NCBI GenBank assembly: GCA_964387095.1
Contig: CAYLVH010000052.1
Coordinates: 1-13,180 of the forward strand
From: JAJQBJ01 sp964387095
GTDB taxonomy: Bacteria; Bacillota; Clostridia; Oscillospirales; Oscillospiraceae
Direction of reading: 5' to 3'
DNA: 13,180 nt
Below are positions 6,450 through 12,685 of this stretch, one piece after another. The position numbers were made by a program, and so were the translations under genes. A model generated the notes under the pieces. It was not told the DNA's origin, did no database searches, and saw only the letters and a program-made list of their open reading frames with translations. The stretch's first letter is position 1. The number at the start of each line of letters is the position of its first letter.

Positions 6450-8183
6450 ATGATAAAACGGCTGCAAAAAAAGTATGCCCTCTCTGAACAGGGGGCAAAA
6501 GATCTGATCAAGGGCTGTATCGCCTGCGTGTTCCAGAACATCACCTTTATGTTTCCAGTGGGGCTTTTGTACATGCTGGTGGGCGACTTATTGGGTGGCG
6601 GCGTGCCCAGCGGCAAAATTGCCCTTTATGTGTTGGGCTGCGCCCTGTGCGTGGGACTGATCTTCCTGGCCACCTACCTTCAGTATAACGCCACCTATTT
6701 TGCCACCTATGTGGAGAGCGGTGTCCGCCGGGTCACCCTTGCGGAACAGCTGCGGAAGATCCCCCTGTCCTTCTTCGGAAAGAAGGACCTGGCGGACCTG
6801 ACCAGCACCATCATGGCGGACTGCACCTTCTTGGAGCAGAGCTTCTCCCATTATATCCCTGAGTTGGCCGGGTCTATCATCTCCACCGTGCTGATTGCCA
6901 TCAGCCTGCTGCTTTTTGACTGGCGCATGGCGCTGGCGGCCCTGTGGGTGCTGCCGGTCTCCTTCGCCATTGTGGGGGGCTCCGCCAAGGTGCAGGAACG
7001 GCTGAACCAGAAGGCCATGGACGCAAAGATGGCCTGCGCAGATGGGATTCAGGAGTGCATCGAGACTGTCCAGGACCTGAAAGCCAACAACGCGGAAGGG
7101 GAGTATCTCCAGGGGTTGGAGAAGAAGATCAGGGCGGTGGAACGCCGCTCCATCATCAACGAGTTCGGCCTGGCGGCCTTTGTGGTCAGCGCGTCCCTAA
7201 TTTTGAAATTGGGCATTGCCACGGTGGCGCTGGTGGGGTCCGTCCTGCTCCTGCGGGGGACTCTGGATATTTTGACCTTCTTCCTCTTCCTGCTGGTGGT
7301 GTCCCGCCTGTATGACCCCCTGCAAAGCGCGTTGCAAAACCTGGCGGCGGTCATCAGCACCCGCACCAACATTGCCCGGATGAATGAAATCCTGGATCAC
7401 CCCATCCAGCAGGGAGAGAGCCGCCTCTCCAATGAGGGGTACAACATCCGCTTTGACCATGTGGGATTTGCCTACAACACCGGGGAAACCGTTTTGAAGG
7501 ACGTCTCCTTCACCGCGAACCAGGGGGAAGTCACCGCCTTGGTGGGGCCATCCGGCGGTGGGAAAACCACGGTATCCAGGCTTGCTGCCCGGTTCTGGGA
7601 TCTGGACAGAGGAAAGATCACCGTGGGCGGCATGGATATTTCCAAGATCGACCCGGAGGCGCTGCTCTCCCTGTATTCCATCGTGTTCCAGGATGTGACG
7701 CTCTTTGACAACACCATCCTGGAGAATATCCGCGTCGGCAACAAGAACGCCACCGATGAGGAGGTGCTGGCCGCGGCCCGCTTGGCCAATGTAGATGAAT
7801 TCGCGGAAAGGCTGCCGGACAAATGGAACAGCAACATCGGGGAGAACGGCTGCCAGCTCTCTGGCGGGGAGCGCCAGCGGATTTCCATTGCCCGGGCCTT
7901 CCTCAAAAACGCCCCCATCATCCTGCTGGACGAGGCCACCGCCTCCCTGGATGTGGAGAACGAGACCCTGATTCAAACCGCCCTCTCCCGCCTGATCCAG
8001 GACAAAACCGTCCTTGTCATCGCCCACCGGATGCGCACGGTGGCCGGCGCGGACAAGATCGTGGTGCTGGACGGTGGCACGGTGGCGGAGGAAGGGGCGC
8101 CCGGCGAGCTGCTGCGGCAGGGCGGCATCTATGCGCACATGGTAAAGCTCCAGACCGAAAGCCAGGACTGGACATTAGCATAG
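6450..8183 (+). CDS. ABC transporter ATP-binding/permease, YbtQ/IrtB-like half
   Basis: The second half of the heterodimeric transporter, 577 residues. The membrane domain covers about 1-300, with hydrophobic stretches such as FMFPVGLLYMLVGDLL and SIISTVLIAISLLLF. The nucleotide-binding domain has Walker A GPSGGGKTT (366-374, Lys372), a canonical signature LSGGERQR (470-477), Walker B LLDE (Asp494, Glu495) and H-loop His526. ATG at 6450 is ten bases after AGGAGG, which lies inside the last codons of the partner gene, so the two are translationally linked; an in-frame ATG at 6393 lies within the partner and has no ribosome site. With one LSSGE and one LSGGE signature, the heterodimer would be asymmetric. 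Siderophore or metal-chelate uptake is the likely role from family resemblance and metal-linked neighbours. No terminator follows, because foreign sequence begins right at its stop codon. Confidence 0.9.
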   Translation: MIKRLQKKYALSEQGAKDLIKGCIACVFQNITFMFPVGLLYMLVGDLLGGGVPSGKIALYVLGCALCVGLIFLATYLQYNATYFATYVESGVRRVTLAEQLRKIPLSFFGKKDLADLTSTIMADCTFLEQSFSHYIPELAGSIISTVLIAISLLLFDWRMALAALWVLPVSFAIVGGSAKVQERLNQKAMDAKMACADGIQECIETVQDLKANNAEGEYLQGLEKKIRAVERRSIINEFGLAAFVVSASLILKLGIATVALVGSVLLLRGTLDILTFFLFLLVVSRLYDPLQSALQNLAAVISTRTNIARMNEILDHPIQQGESRLSNEGYNIRFDHVGFAYNTGETVLKDVSFTANQGEVTALVGPSGGGKTTVSRLAARFWDLDRGKITVGGMDISKIDPEALLSLYSIVFQDVTLFDNTILENIRVGNKNATDEEVLAAARLANVDEFAERLPDKWNSNIGENGCQLSGGERQRISIARAFLKNAPIILLDEATASLDVENETLIQTALSRLIQDKTVLVIAHRMRTVAGADKIVVLDGGTVAEEGAPGELLRQGGIYAHMVKLQTESQDWTLA

Positions 8184-8343
8184 CCCCCAGCATGGTGGTG
8201 CCATAGAGGGTAGCCTGGCAATGATAGAAACCGCGCAGCTCGCCATAGGCTTTCAAAGACGGTGCAGTCTCCGGCGCACCAAAAAAGGCACCGTCAATTT
8301 TCCCGTCCAGGGAAGTGAGCATATGACAGACTACATATATCTT
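8184..8343 (-). pseudogene. N-terminal fragment of a RibD_C/dihydrofolate reductase-like gene
   Basis: The minus strand encodes about 50 residues resembling the start of RibD C-terminal-domain reductases: KIYVVCHMLTSLDGKIDG, then GELRGFYHCQATLYGTT. SLDGKI is the family's substrate-side motif near the N-terminus. The reading then runs into the antisense of the last ABC codons, so roughly 170 or more expected residues are missing. A normal start codon before KIYVV is also absent, since that position is joined to the palindrome-rich segment. An ATG at 8322 exists but would remove the first strand. It is a dead remnant and marks a rearrangement junction at the end of the ABC operon. Confidence 0.65.
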
Positions 8344-8397
8344 CAGGCTGTCGAAAAACCTATTTTCCAAATATAAGCTTGCAAGCCCTCGGCAGAG

Positions 8398-8421
8398 TTT
8401 CGCCGTCTGCAGACGGCGAAA
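8398..8421. repeat. Perfect 24-base palindrome
   Basis: A fully symmetric palindrome with half-site TTTCGCCGTCTG, centred on CTGCAG. It has no loop, so as DNA it could be a protein-binding site or a recombination end, and as RNA it could fold only with a forced small loop. Confidence 0.8.
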
Positions 8422-8436
8422 TAAAGTCAAATTTTC

Positions 8437-8467
8437 AAAATTCCCAGGACATGTGCCTGGGAATTTT
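8437..8467 (+). terminator. Terminator-like hairpin
   Basis: AAAATTCCCAGG pairs with CCTGGGAATTTT around a seven-base loop, followed by further T residues on the plus strand. It could end transcription in either direction, since the minus strand also continues in an A/T tract. It may serve the ABC operon as a distant terminator or simply belong to the hairpin cluster. Confidence 0.5.
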
Positions 8468-8764
8468 TTCTGCTCAGCCCGCAAACGTGCGCGATTCATC
8501 GCGTGCGCTACCGCGGGCTGCAATCCTTCGAGAAAATGCTTGCATTTTCGATTCGTAAACCAAAAGGGTAATAGTACTTCGCCGGGTTTTCCGCATAGAT
8601 CCTGAATGGTCAGGCGGTCCTTCTGGGCCAGCGGAAACTGCGCAGCAGATCGACTCTTTGGAGCGCTCTGGCTCGGCGCATTTGCACAGGATGGTCTCAA
8701 CGAAGATCTGGGTATACTGATTCAATCAATTGTCATCCATGTGGTTTTTCTTTGGTTTCATCCC

Positions 8765-8890
8765 CTAAAATGTCACATTCATTAGAATGACAATTAGCGC
8801 AACGACGGCCATTGACACCCAGAATCCCATATCAAACCCCAACAGGGTGGTTGTTCCAAATATATCCATCCAAATCTTTGCCCGATTCAT
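8765..8890 (-). pseudogene. Small membrane protein, probably shortened by an amber codon
   Basis: A 41-residue ORF begins with ATG at 8890, preceded by GGAGG at eight bases, 18 bases after the mgtA remnant's stop on the same strand. The peptide starts MNRAKIWMDIFGTTTLLGFD and then has one strongly hydrophobic helix (about residues 24-39, VSMAVVALIVILMNV). It ends in TAG, but the same frame continues with GMKPKKNHMDDN to a TGA at 8726-8728. A basic tail after the helix would be natural for a single-pass membrane protein, and TAG differs from Trp TGG by one base. I infer a recent nonsense mutation. Position suggests it once formed an operon with mgtA. Family and function are unknown. Confidence 0.5.
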
Positions 8891-8908
8891 CTTCAAATCC
8901 TCCGTTTC

Positions 8909-9540
8909 TTAAAGCAATTCACCATAGTGCCGCACATATGCCTTTTTCAGGCTCGTTGCCAACGCCATATAGAGCAGGATGCAAGGAATCAGATAGACAA
9001 AGTAAGAAGCGGGCAACGCCACAAAGCCCAGCATCCTTCCAAATCCCGTAAATGGATGATGGTAAGGACAGCGATTCCGGTGCAGGTCAGCAGCGTCAGA
9101 GGTGCGGCTCTGGATAAACGGGAGCTTCGGCGTACGGATCATGTGAATGACCAGCGTCTGGCTCCACATAGATTCCACGAACCAACCGGCCTGGAACATG
9201 GCGGCGTAGGTGGTCTGCATCTGAAGCAGCTCGTTGCCGCTGAAATGACTTGCCAAATCGTTGTACAGCACGCCATCGGATACAAATATCGGACAAAATA
9301 CGAAGTACATGAAAATATAGGTCGTAAAGTCAAAGATAGAACTGGTGGGCCCGATCCAAATCATGAAGCTGCCCACAGAAGAGGCGTCCATTTGCGGGGG
9401 ACACGGAGGAATTCCTCGTCCACATTATCCCAGGGAATCGCGGTGCAGGATAGGTCATAAATCAGGTTCAGGAAAATCAGATGCACGCTCATCATCGGCA
9501 GGAAGGGAAGCAGAGCCGATGCTGCCAGCAGAGACCATCC
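8909..9540 (-). pseudogene. mgtA: C-terminal remnant of Mg2+-importing P-type ATPase MgtA
   Basis: Only the last roughly 210 residues of a protein normally near 900 are present, so the phosphorylation and ATP-binding domains are gone. Recognisable MgtA segments, in order, are LLAASALLPFLPMM, PWDNVDEEFLRVPRKW, DASSVGSFMIWIGPTSSIFDF, SQTLVIHMIRTPKLPFIQS and TGFGRMLGFVALP. At least three indels break it: one base is lost at 9388-9391 between RKW and DASSVG; the frame shifts near 9103-9108, after FIQS; and it shifts back near 9051-9056, the intervening frame reading APLTLLTCTGIAVLTII as expected of MgtA. The 5' border near 9540 joins sequence with no similarity to MgtA. Magnesium import from this locus is impossible. 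The family call is strong. Confidence 0.87.
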
Positions 9541-9611
9541 CCAAATTTGTGTAAACCTCCAAAGAGGTGTAGAAATGATGATGCAGGGTGGCATTGTGTC
9601 CTGACATGGAA

Positions 9612-9643
9612 AACCGCCACAGGGTTTTCGGCCTGTGACGGTT
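9612..9643 (-). terminator. Hairpin terminator of the flavoprotein operon
   Basis: On the minus strand AACCGTCACAGG pairs with CCTGTGGCGGTT (one G-T pair) around an eight-base loop and runs into TTCC, about 50 bases after the flavoprotein stop. The T-run is short, but stem strength and position fit a terminator. Between it and the mgtA remnant (9541-9611) I see nothing recognisable. Confidence 0.6.
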
Positions 9644-9690
9644 CTAAGCGATTTCATTTTCTTCCAGCCATTCTTCAAAGGGCCTTTACT

Positions 9691-10236
9691 TTAGATTTTC
9701 TCTGCCAAGGCAGCCGCCTGTTGACAGCCATCGGTTTTTTTAATGTCGCCGGGATTTAAGACGCCGGGAATCAGCACCTCTCCAACCATTTTCCACTTAT
9801 TCAAAGCAGCGGTACGTTCCATGGGGATACGGACTCCGTCGAGCACCGTCCGGTCTTCTTCCTCGCAACAGGCAATGAGGGCGCATTCTTTCCCCGTGAT
9901 GTCCTCGCCGCCCACCACCATGGAATAGATCCGATCGATAACGCCCTTGATCTGGGCGGGGATGGAATACCAGTACACAGGCATGGTGAACACCAGGGCG
10001 TCAGCCTCCAAAATAGCGGGGGCAATGGTGTTAAAGTCGTCGTCAAAAGAACAGGCCTTGCCTGTCTTGAAGCAGGTCTCACAGGCGTGGCAGCCCCCGA
10101 TTTTCATCATAGCGGCATCGAATCTGGTTACGGTATGCCCTTTTGCTTCCGCCGCTTTCACAAAAGCGTCTGTCATCGCAAAGCTGTTCCCATGTTTACG
10201 GGGGCTTCCTGTGATCACAACAATTTTTTTACTCAT
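9691..10236 (-). CDS. NADPH-dependent FMN reductase / iron-sulfur flavoprotein-like oxidoreductase
   Basis: A 181-residue cytoplasmic flavodoxin-fold protein. The FMN phosphate loop is GSPRKHGNS (10-18), and PVYW (86-89) contacts the flavin in this family. Four cysteines at 49, 52, 55 and 62 form CX2CX2CX6C, the compact motif that in the Isf iron-sulfur flavoproteins binds a 4Fe-4S cluster, so FMN plus cluster electron transfer is likely. I chose ATG at 10236, which has AGGAGG upstream, giving MSKKIVVITGSPRK; the open frame extends to 10311, but that region has no ribosome site. It lies 93 bases after the NTF2-like gene on the same strand and is closed by a hairpin. The divergent HxlR regulator suggests induction by electrophile or redox stress. 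Physiological substrate unknown. Confidence 0.88.
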   Translation of the reverse strand: MSKKIVVITGSPRKHGNSFAMTDAFVKAAEAKGHTVTRFDAAMMKIGGCHACETCFKTGKACSFDDDFNTIAPAILEADALVFTMPVYWYSIPAQIKGVIDRIYSMVVGGEDITGKECALIACCEEEDRTVLDGVRIPMERTAALNKWKMVGEVLIPGVLNPGDIKKTDGCQQAAALAEKI

Positions 10237-10329
10237 ACAAAATCCTCCTCCATATCTATTCAGAACATCTGCTCCGCAGCTTCCCATACAGAAAACAGAA
10301 CCAAGCTGCAAGCAGCGCCAACTTGCTGG

Positions 10330-10713
10330 TTACTTTTGAATGGTATTCGAATTCTGGTTGTAGGCTTTGGCCACGCACTTCCATTCGCCGTTCATCTTGA
10401 GCATGAGCAATACATCGGTGAAATCAATCCGGTTGCCCCAGCCCTGTTCCAGTACACGGACAACGGCCAGAGTTTCCTCCACCAACAACACATCCACCCG
10501 GGCTTTGAAGTTATCACCGCCGGGAACGGTATCCACGTTGTGATAGAACTGCTCAATGGAGCCATGCTCCAGCTCGCCGTCCAGGTAACCGAACAGCACT
10601 GCCTCGTCAATAAACAGTTCTTTTGCGTACTTGCTGTTGCCCTCGGCCACGCTCTGAACAAATTTCATTGCCGCCTCTTCCACGGCCTGATACTCCTTTA
10701 ATTCCGCTCTCAT
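10330..10713 (-). CDS. NTF2-like / putative lumazine-binding family protein
   Basis: A 127-residue protein with the cone-shaped NTF2-like fold expected from its pattern: an N-terminal helix pair (YQAVEEAAMKFVQSVAEGN, then YAKELFIDEAVLFGY), and a C-terminal sheet with alternating residues (ARVDVLLVEETLAVVRVLEQ, then TDVLLMLKMNGEWKCVAKAY). This matches the putative lumazine-binding subgroup of the NTF2-like superfamily. Members bind small ligands or act as mild enzymes; none can be assigned here. ATG at 10713 has AAAAGGAGG eight bases upstream. It is the first gene of a two-gene operon with the flavoprotein, divergent from the HxlR gene, so it is probably controlled by it. The 93-base gap to the flavoprotein gene holds no clear terminator. 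Confidence 0.85.
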   Translation of the reverse strand: MRAELKEYQAVEEAAMKFVQSVAEGNSKYAKELFIDEAVLFGYLDGELEHGSIEQFYHNVDTVPGGDNFKARVDVLLVEETLAVVRVLEQGWGNRIDFTDVLLMLKMNGEWKCVAKAYNQNSNTIQK

Positions 10714-10822
10714 AGTGATTGCCTCCTTTTAAAAATTTATATAAAGCTGTCCGCCTTATATCATAGGGATTTGAGATGATTTCCTGCTTTATCTCCCGAG
10801 ATTGACTTTTCTTGCTACTGAT

Positions 10823-10828
10823 ATTATA
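10823..10828 (-). promoter_or_regulatory. Probable -10 element of the NTF2-like/flavoprotein operon
   Basis: A perfect TATAAT on the minus strand, about 110 bases before the NTF2-like start codon. The -35 is weak, either TTGCTC (10844-10849, 15-base spacer) or TTTTGC (17-base spacer), which would fit a promoter needing activation or kept low. It lies next to the inverted repeat at 10855-10881. Confidence 0.5.
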
Positions 10829-10854
10829 ATCATAGTAAAAATAGAGCAAAAAAC

Positions 10855-10881
10855 AAGTACGCACATGAAAGTGCGATACTT
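10855..10881. promoter_or_regulatory. Candidate HxlR operator
   Basis: Arms AAGTA-CGCAC and GTGCGATACTT pair over ten of eleven positions around ATGAAA. They lie between the two divergent genes and upstream of the NTF2-like -10. The TACTT end recurs in a direct repeat, ATACTTAC at 10876-10883 and 10895-10902. TACT/AGTA-type half-sites are usual for YodB-like HxlR repressors, so binding of the adjacent regulator is likely. I see no clear promoter for the HxlR gene itself. Confidence 0.55.
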
Positions 10882-10919
10882 ACAATTGTGTTACATACTT
10901 ACCCAAAGGAGAGTGTAAT

Positions 10920-11252
10920 ATGAGTGAAAGATGCATATCCAACGAGCACCTTAGCACCACTGGCTTTAGCTACACCTTATCGTTAATTAACGGGAAATAT
11001 AAAATGACGATTCTTTACACTTTGATGGAATTCGGTGTGGTGCGGTTCAATGAGATGAAAAAATATATCGGAGGGATTTCCTACAAAACACTCAGTTCCA
11101 CCCTGAAGGAATTAGAAGCTGACCAACTTGTTCACCGGGAAGAATACCCGCAAATTCCGCCTAAGGTGGAGTACAGTCTAACCGAACGAGGAAAGTCACT
11201 GATTCCTATTTTGGACGGCATGTGTGAGTGGGGAGATCGAAACAGGCTATAA
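10920..11252 (+). CDS. HxlR family redox-type transcriptional regulator
   Basis: A 110-residue winged helix-turn-helix protein of the HxlR group. Family features in order: GKYKMTILYTLMEFGVVRFN (first helices), EMKKYIGGISYKTLSSTLKE (recognition helix), ADQLVHREEYPQIPPKVEYS (wing) and LTERGKSLIPILDGMCEWG (dimer helix). Cys5 in MSERC occupies the position of the conserved redox-sensing N-terminal Cys of YodB, CatR and HypR; a second Cys is at 102. A thiol-based switch responding to quinones, aldehydes or disulfide stress is therefore plausible. ATG at 10920 follows AAAGGAGAG at normal spacing. It diverges from the NTF2-like and flavoprotein operon, its probable target, and ends 12 bases before a strong terminator. 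Confidence 0.9.
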   Translation: MSERCISNEHLSTTGFSYTLSLINGKYKMTILYTLMEFGVVRFNEMKKYIGGISYKTLSSTLKELEADQLVHREEYPQIPPKVEYSLTERGKSLIPILDGMCEWGDRNRL

Positions 11253-11264
11253 CAAAGGCAGAAT

Positions 11265-11294
11265 GCCACAGGCATAAAGCCTGTGGCGTCTTTT
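11265..11294 (+). terminator. Rho-independent terminator after the HxlR gene
   Basis: GCCACAGGC pairs perfectly with GCCTGTGGC around a five-base loop and is followed by GTCTTTT on the plus strand. It closes the single-gene HxlR transcript. Confidence 0.85.
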
Positions 11295-11300
11295 CATATA

Positions 11301-11490
11301 TCAATCCGCATCTATGGGCTGGTCATAGTACTCCGCGGAGACCTCCGGGAGAATCTCATCCAGATGCATCATCTCCGCGGTACAATGCAGCACCACCTTC
11401 TTCAGGAATGCCTTATCCACCGGGTCGCCGTGTACGCCAAAGTCCAAGGCCTCCATTGCGCAGGCTTCCTCCGTCCAGCTCGTGGGGGTA
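11301..11490 (-). pseudogene. Unrecognised C-terminal gene fragment
   Basis: A minus-strand open frame of about 60 residues ends at the TGA next to the HxlR terminator. Its end is acidic and looks like real protein (MEALDFGVHGDPVDKAFLKK, then EMMHLDEILPEVSAEYYD), but I do not recognise the family. The frame opens at 11495 with no ribosome site, and its first codons overlap the broken 5' end of the ParA fragment on the other strand. It is best read as the tail of a gene whose 5' part was removed by the same event that truncated ParA. A chance open frame cannot be excluded. Confidence 0.35.
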
Positions 11491-11948
11491 AGCATTTCTC
11501 AGGCGCTTCTCAATCTGGAAAGAGACGTCGATTTTATTGTGATCGACACACCGCCTTCCTTGGGTGTGCTGACGGCGAACGCCTTTACCTGCGTCACTGA
11601 CATACTGATTCCTACCACGGCCGGGATCTTCGCAACGGCCGGGATCTCTCAGCTGAACGAAACCGTCACCAGTGTCCAGAAGTATTGCAATCCTGGCGTG
11701 AAGATCCGTGGCATTCTCTTTACCCGGTTCAATCCAAGGGCCAACATTAGCCGGCAGATCAAGGAGTTGGCGGAGCAGCTGAGTGAGTACATCTCGTCGC
11801 CAATCTACAAGACCTATATTCGCTCAGCAGTGGCCGTGGAAGAGGCCCAGGCGAACCGAGCCGAGATATTGATTATGCCGGGAAGTCTACTGTGGCAGAG
11901 GACTATAGGGCCTTTATCGAGGAATTTCTGAAAGGGGTCAATGGATAA
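11482..11948 (+). pseudogene. ParA/Soj-type partition ATPase, 5'-truncated and frameshifted
   Basis: The C-terminal 155 or so residues of a ParA ATPase, which partitions plasmids or integrative elements. Visible are Walker B in FIVIDTPPSLGVLTANAF, the PTTAGIFATAGISQL segment, and IRGILFTRFNPRANISRQI. The N-terminal third with the deviant Walker A (KGGxGKT/S) is missing, and the GTG at 11482 has no ribosome site. Near 11871 one base, probably G, has been lost: the original frame continues as YAGKSTVAEDYRAFIEEFLK and stops at 11946-11948, while the present frame stops at 11931. It cannot bind ATP normally and is inactive. The intact stop overlaps the ATG of the next gene by one base (TAATG), preserving the ParA-partner arrangement of an accessory element. 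Confidence 0.85.
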
Positions 11949-12196
11949 TGGCAGGGAAAACGAAGTTCGACCAGGAGGCAGCATTCAAGTCTATCATTGG
12001 GGCTGGGCGGGAGCCGGAGCAGGAGAGTCAGGAGACGTCTGTGGTGAAAGCGAAAAATAGGGATCATGTTCAACGGTCATATTTTTTGGAGCGAGATATT
12101 GACAAAGCTCCGAGAAGGAAGGCATTAGAAGAAGAAAAAAATCTAACGGAGACCATAAATGAGGTGTTGAAAAATGGATTAGGAGAGTATTTGTGA
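11948..12196 (+). CDS. Small ribbon-helix-helix partner of ParA
   Basis: An 82-residue protein. The first 40 residues are charged and probably flexible. The last 40 fit a ribbon-helix-helix DNA-binding domain: strand QRSYFLER, helix DIDKAPRRKALEEEK, helix NLTETINEVLKNGLGEYL. Such proteins act as the centromere-binding ParB substitute for ParA in clostridial plasmids and integrative elements. The ATG overlaps the stop of the original ParA frame, so translation was coupled; with ParA now stopping 17 bases earlier, initiation may be weakened. A Pro in the first RHH helix (KAPRR) is unusual and may be damage. The domain call is from pattern, not a search. With ParA broken, its partition role is probably lost, though it could still bind DNA. 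Confidence 0.7.
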   Translation: MAGKTKFDQEAAFKSIIGAGREPEQESQETSVVKAKNRDHVQRSYFLERDIDKAPRRKALEEEKNLTETINEVLKNGLGEYL

Positions 12197-12242
12197 AAAA
12201 ACAACAAAAAAAGAAAAAATAAGTCAGAAAAACGAACAATAC

Positions 12243-12270
12243 TTGCAAAAAGGTTTCCACATGTTATAAT
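12243..12270 (+). promoter_or_regulatory. Promoter of the AT-rich small-protein operon
   Basis: TTGCAA (12243-12248), a 16-base spacer and a perfect TATAAT (12265-12270) form a good sigma-A promoter about 75-90 bases before the first small membrane protein. It marks the start of a new transcription unit after the partition remnants. Confidence 0.7.
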
Positions 12271-12360
12271 AAAAATATAGAGCGTGGTTAAAATCCATGC
12301 AAGAGAAGAGGGTTGTTGAGTTAAACATCTGGAGAAAGGAAAATTATAATAAAAAAGCGA

Positions 12361-12681
12361 ATGATATGTTTTGTTGCGGCATTTGTTATGGTATGTTCGA
12401 TAATTGGAACAACAGCCTTTACAATTACTCTGGTGCACAACGGGTTGAGCATAGCAGAGACTTATGCTCTAAATCAGGTAGAGGCATTTTCGGAGATTGA
12501 TGATGCGTGGGACGAGACAACAGAGATAGAGGATTATATAATACTTTATGCTCCAGACAATACAGTTAATGGATATATCTTCCATTTTAGAACTGATGGT
12601 GTAGATACTGGGTTTATGCAAATCGGAATACAAGGGCAAGCGTTTTATGTAGTTAATTTAGGCTTTGATGGAGATGAATGA
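12361..12681 (+). CDS. Small exported or membrane-anchored protein of unknown function
   Basis: A 106-residue ORF from ATG at 12361. A hydrophobic N-terminal segment (about 2-24, MICFVAAFVMVCSIIGTTAF) would be a signal anchor or signal peptide. The rest is an acidic, soluble extracellular-type domain with alternating beta-like stretches (YIILYAPDNTVNGYIFHFRT, then GQAFYVVNLGFDGDE). I do not recognise the family. The ribosome site GGAGAAAGG (12331-12339) is over 20 bases from the ATG but well placed for ATT at 12343 or ATA at 12346/12349, which would add the basic lead IIIKKR that such signals normally have; a non-standard start or a lost ATG is likely. Base composition is AT-rich, unlike the left half of the window. 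Its stop lies just before the next gene's start, so they form an operon. Confidence 0.65.
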   Translation: MICFVAAFVMVCSIIGTTAFTITLVHNGLSIAETYALNQVEAFSEIDDAWDETTEIEDYIILYAPDNTVNGYIFHFRTDGVDTGFMQIGIQGQAFYVVNLGFDGDE

Positions 12682-12685
12682 GAAG

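Larger units (their letters stand above)
8398..8614. repeat. Cluster of five hairpins, possible intergenic repeat or structured RNA
   Basis: Within 217 bases there are five inverted repeats: a perfect 24-base palindrome (8398-8421); a 12-base stem with a 7-base loop (8437-8467); an 8-base stem CAGCCCGC/GCGGGCTG (8475-8482 with 8513-8520) enclosing an inner CGCGAT/ATCGCG hairpin; an 8-base stem GAAAATGC/GCATTTTC (8532-8549); and CCTGA/TCAGG (8601-8614). The minus strand is open over much of this region, but the predicted protein looks like no family I know and I regard it as non-coding. The density of hairpins suggests a mosaic repeat of the BIME type, a miniature mobile element, or a structured RNA. 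The flanks 8344-8397 and 8615-8764 hold nothing else I recognise apart from the read-through tail of the small gene next door. Confidence 0.5.

Noticed and set aside
8017..8700. Long minus-strand open frame of 227 codons across the hairpin cluster
   Set aside because: It is a chance chain: antisense of the ABC C-terminus, the RibD-like fragment, and the palindrome region with no protein-like conservation I can recognise. Only the RibD-like part is meaningful.
9541..9606. Frame MSGHNATLHHHFYTSLEVYT upstream of the mgtA remnant
   Set aside because: No ribosome site, and it continues out of frame through real mgtA sequence. It matches no family I know.
9644..9690. Short minus-strand frame ending in PFEEWLEENEIA just before the terminator
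   Set aside because: It reads like a protein tail but lies after a stop, has no start, and is only about 13 codons. It could be a remnant of an alternative end of the flavoprotein, but this cannot be supported.
10252..10311. N-terminal extension of the flavoprotein (start at 10311)
   Set aside because: The extra 25 residues precede the normal flavodoxin-fold start, and the AGGAGG before the ATG at 10236 identifies the true start.
12297..12500. Open frame starting MQEKRVVELNIWRKENYNKK
   Set aside because: It overlaps the 12361-12681 gene in another frame, has no ribosome site, and after the first residues is the shadow of the hydrophobic segment of the real gene.
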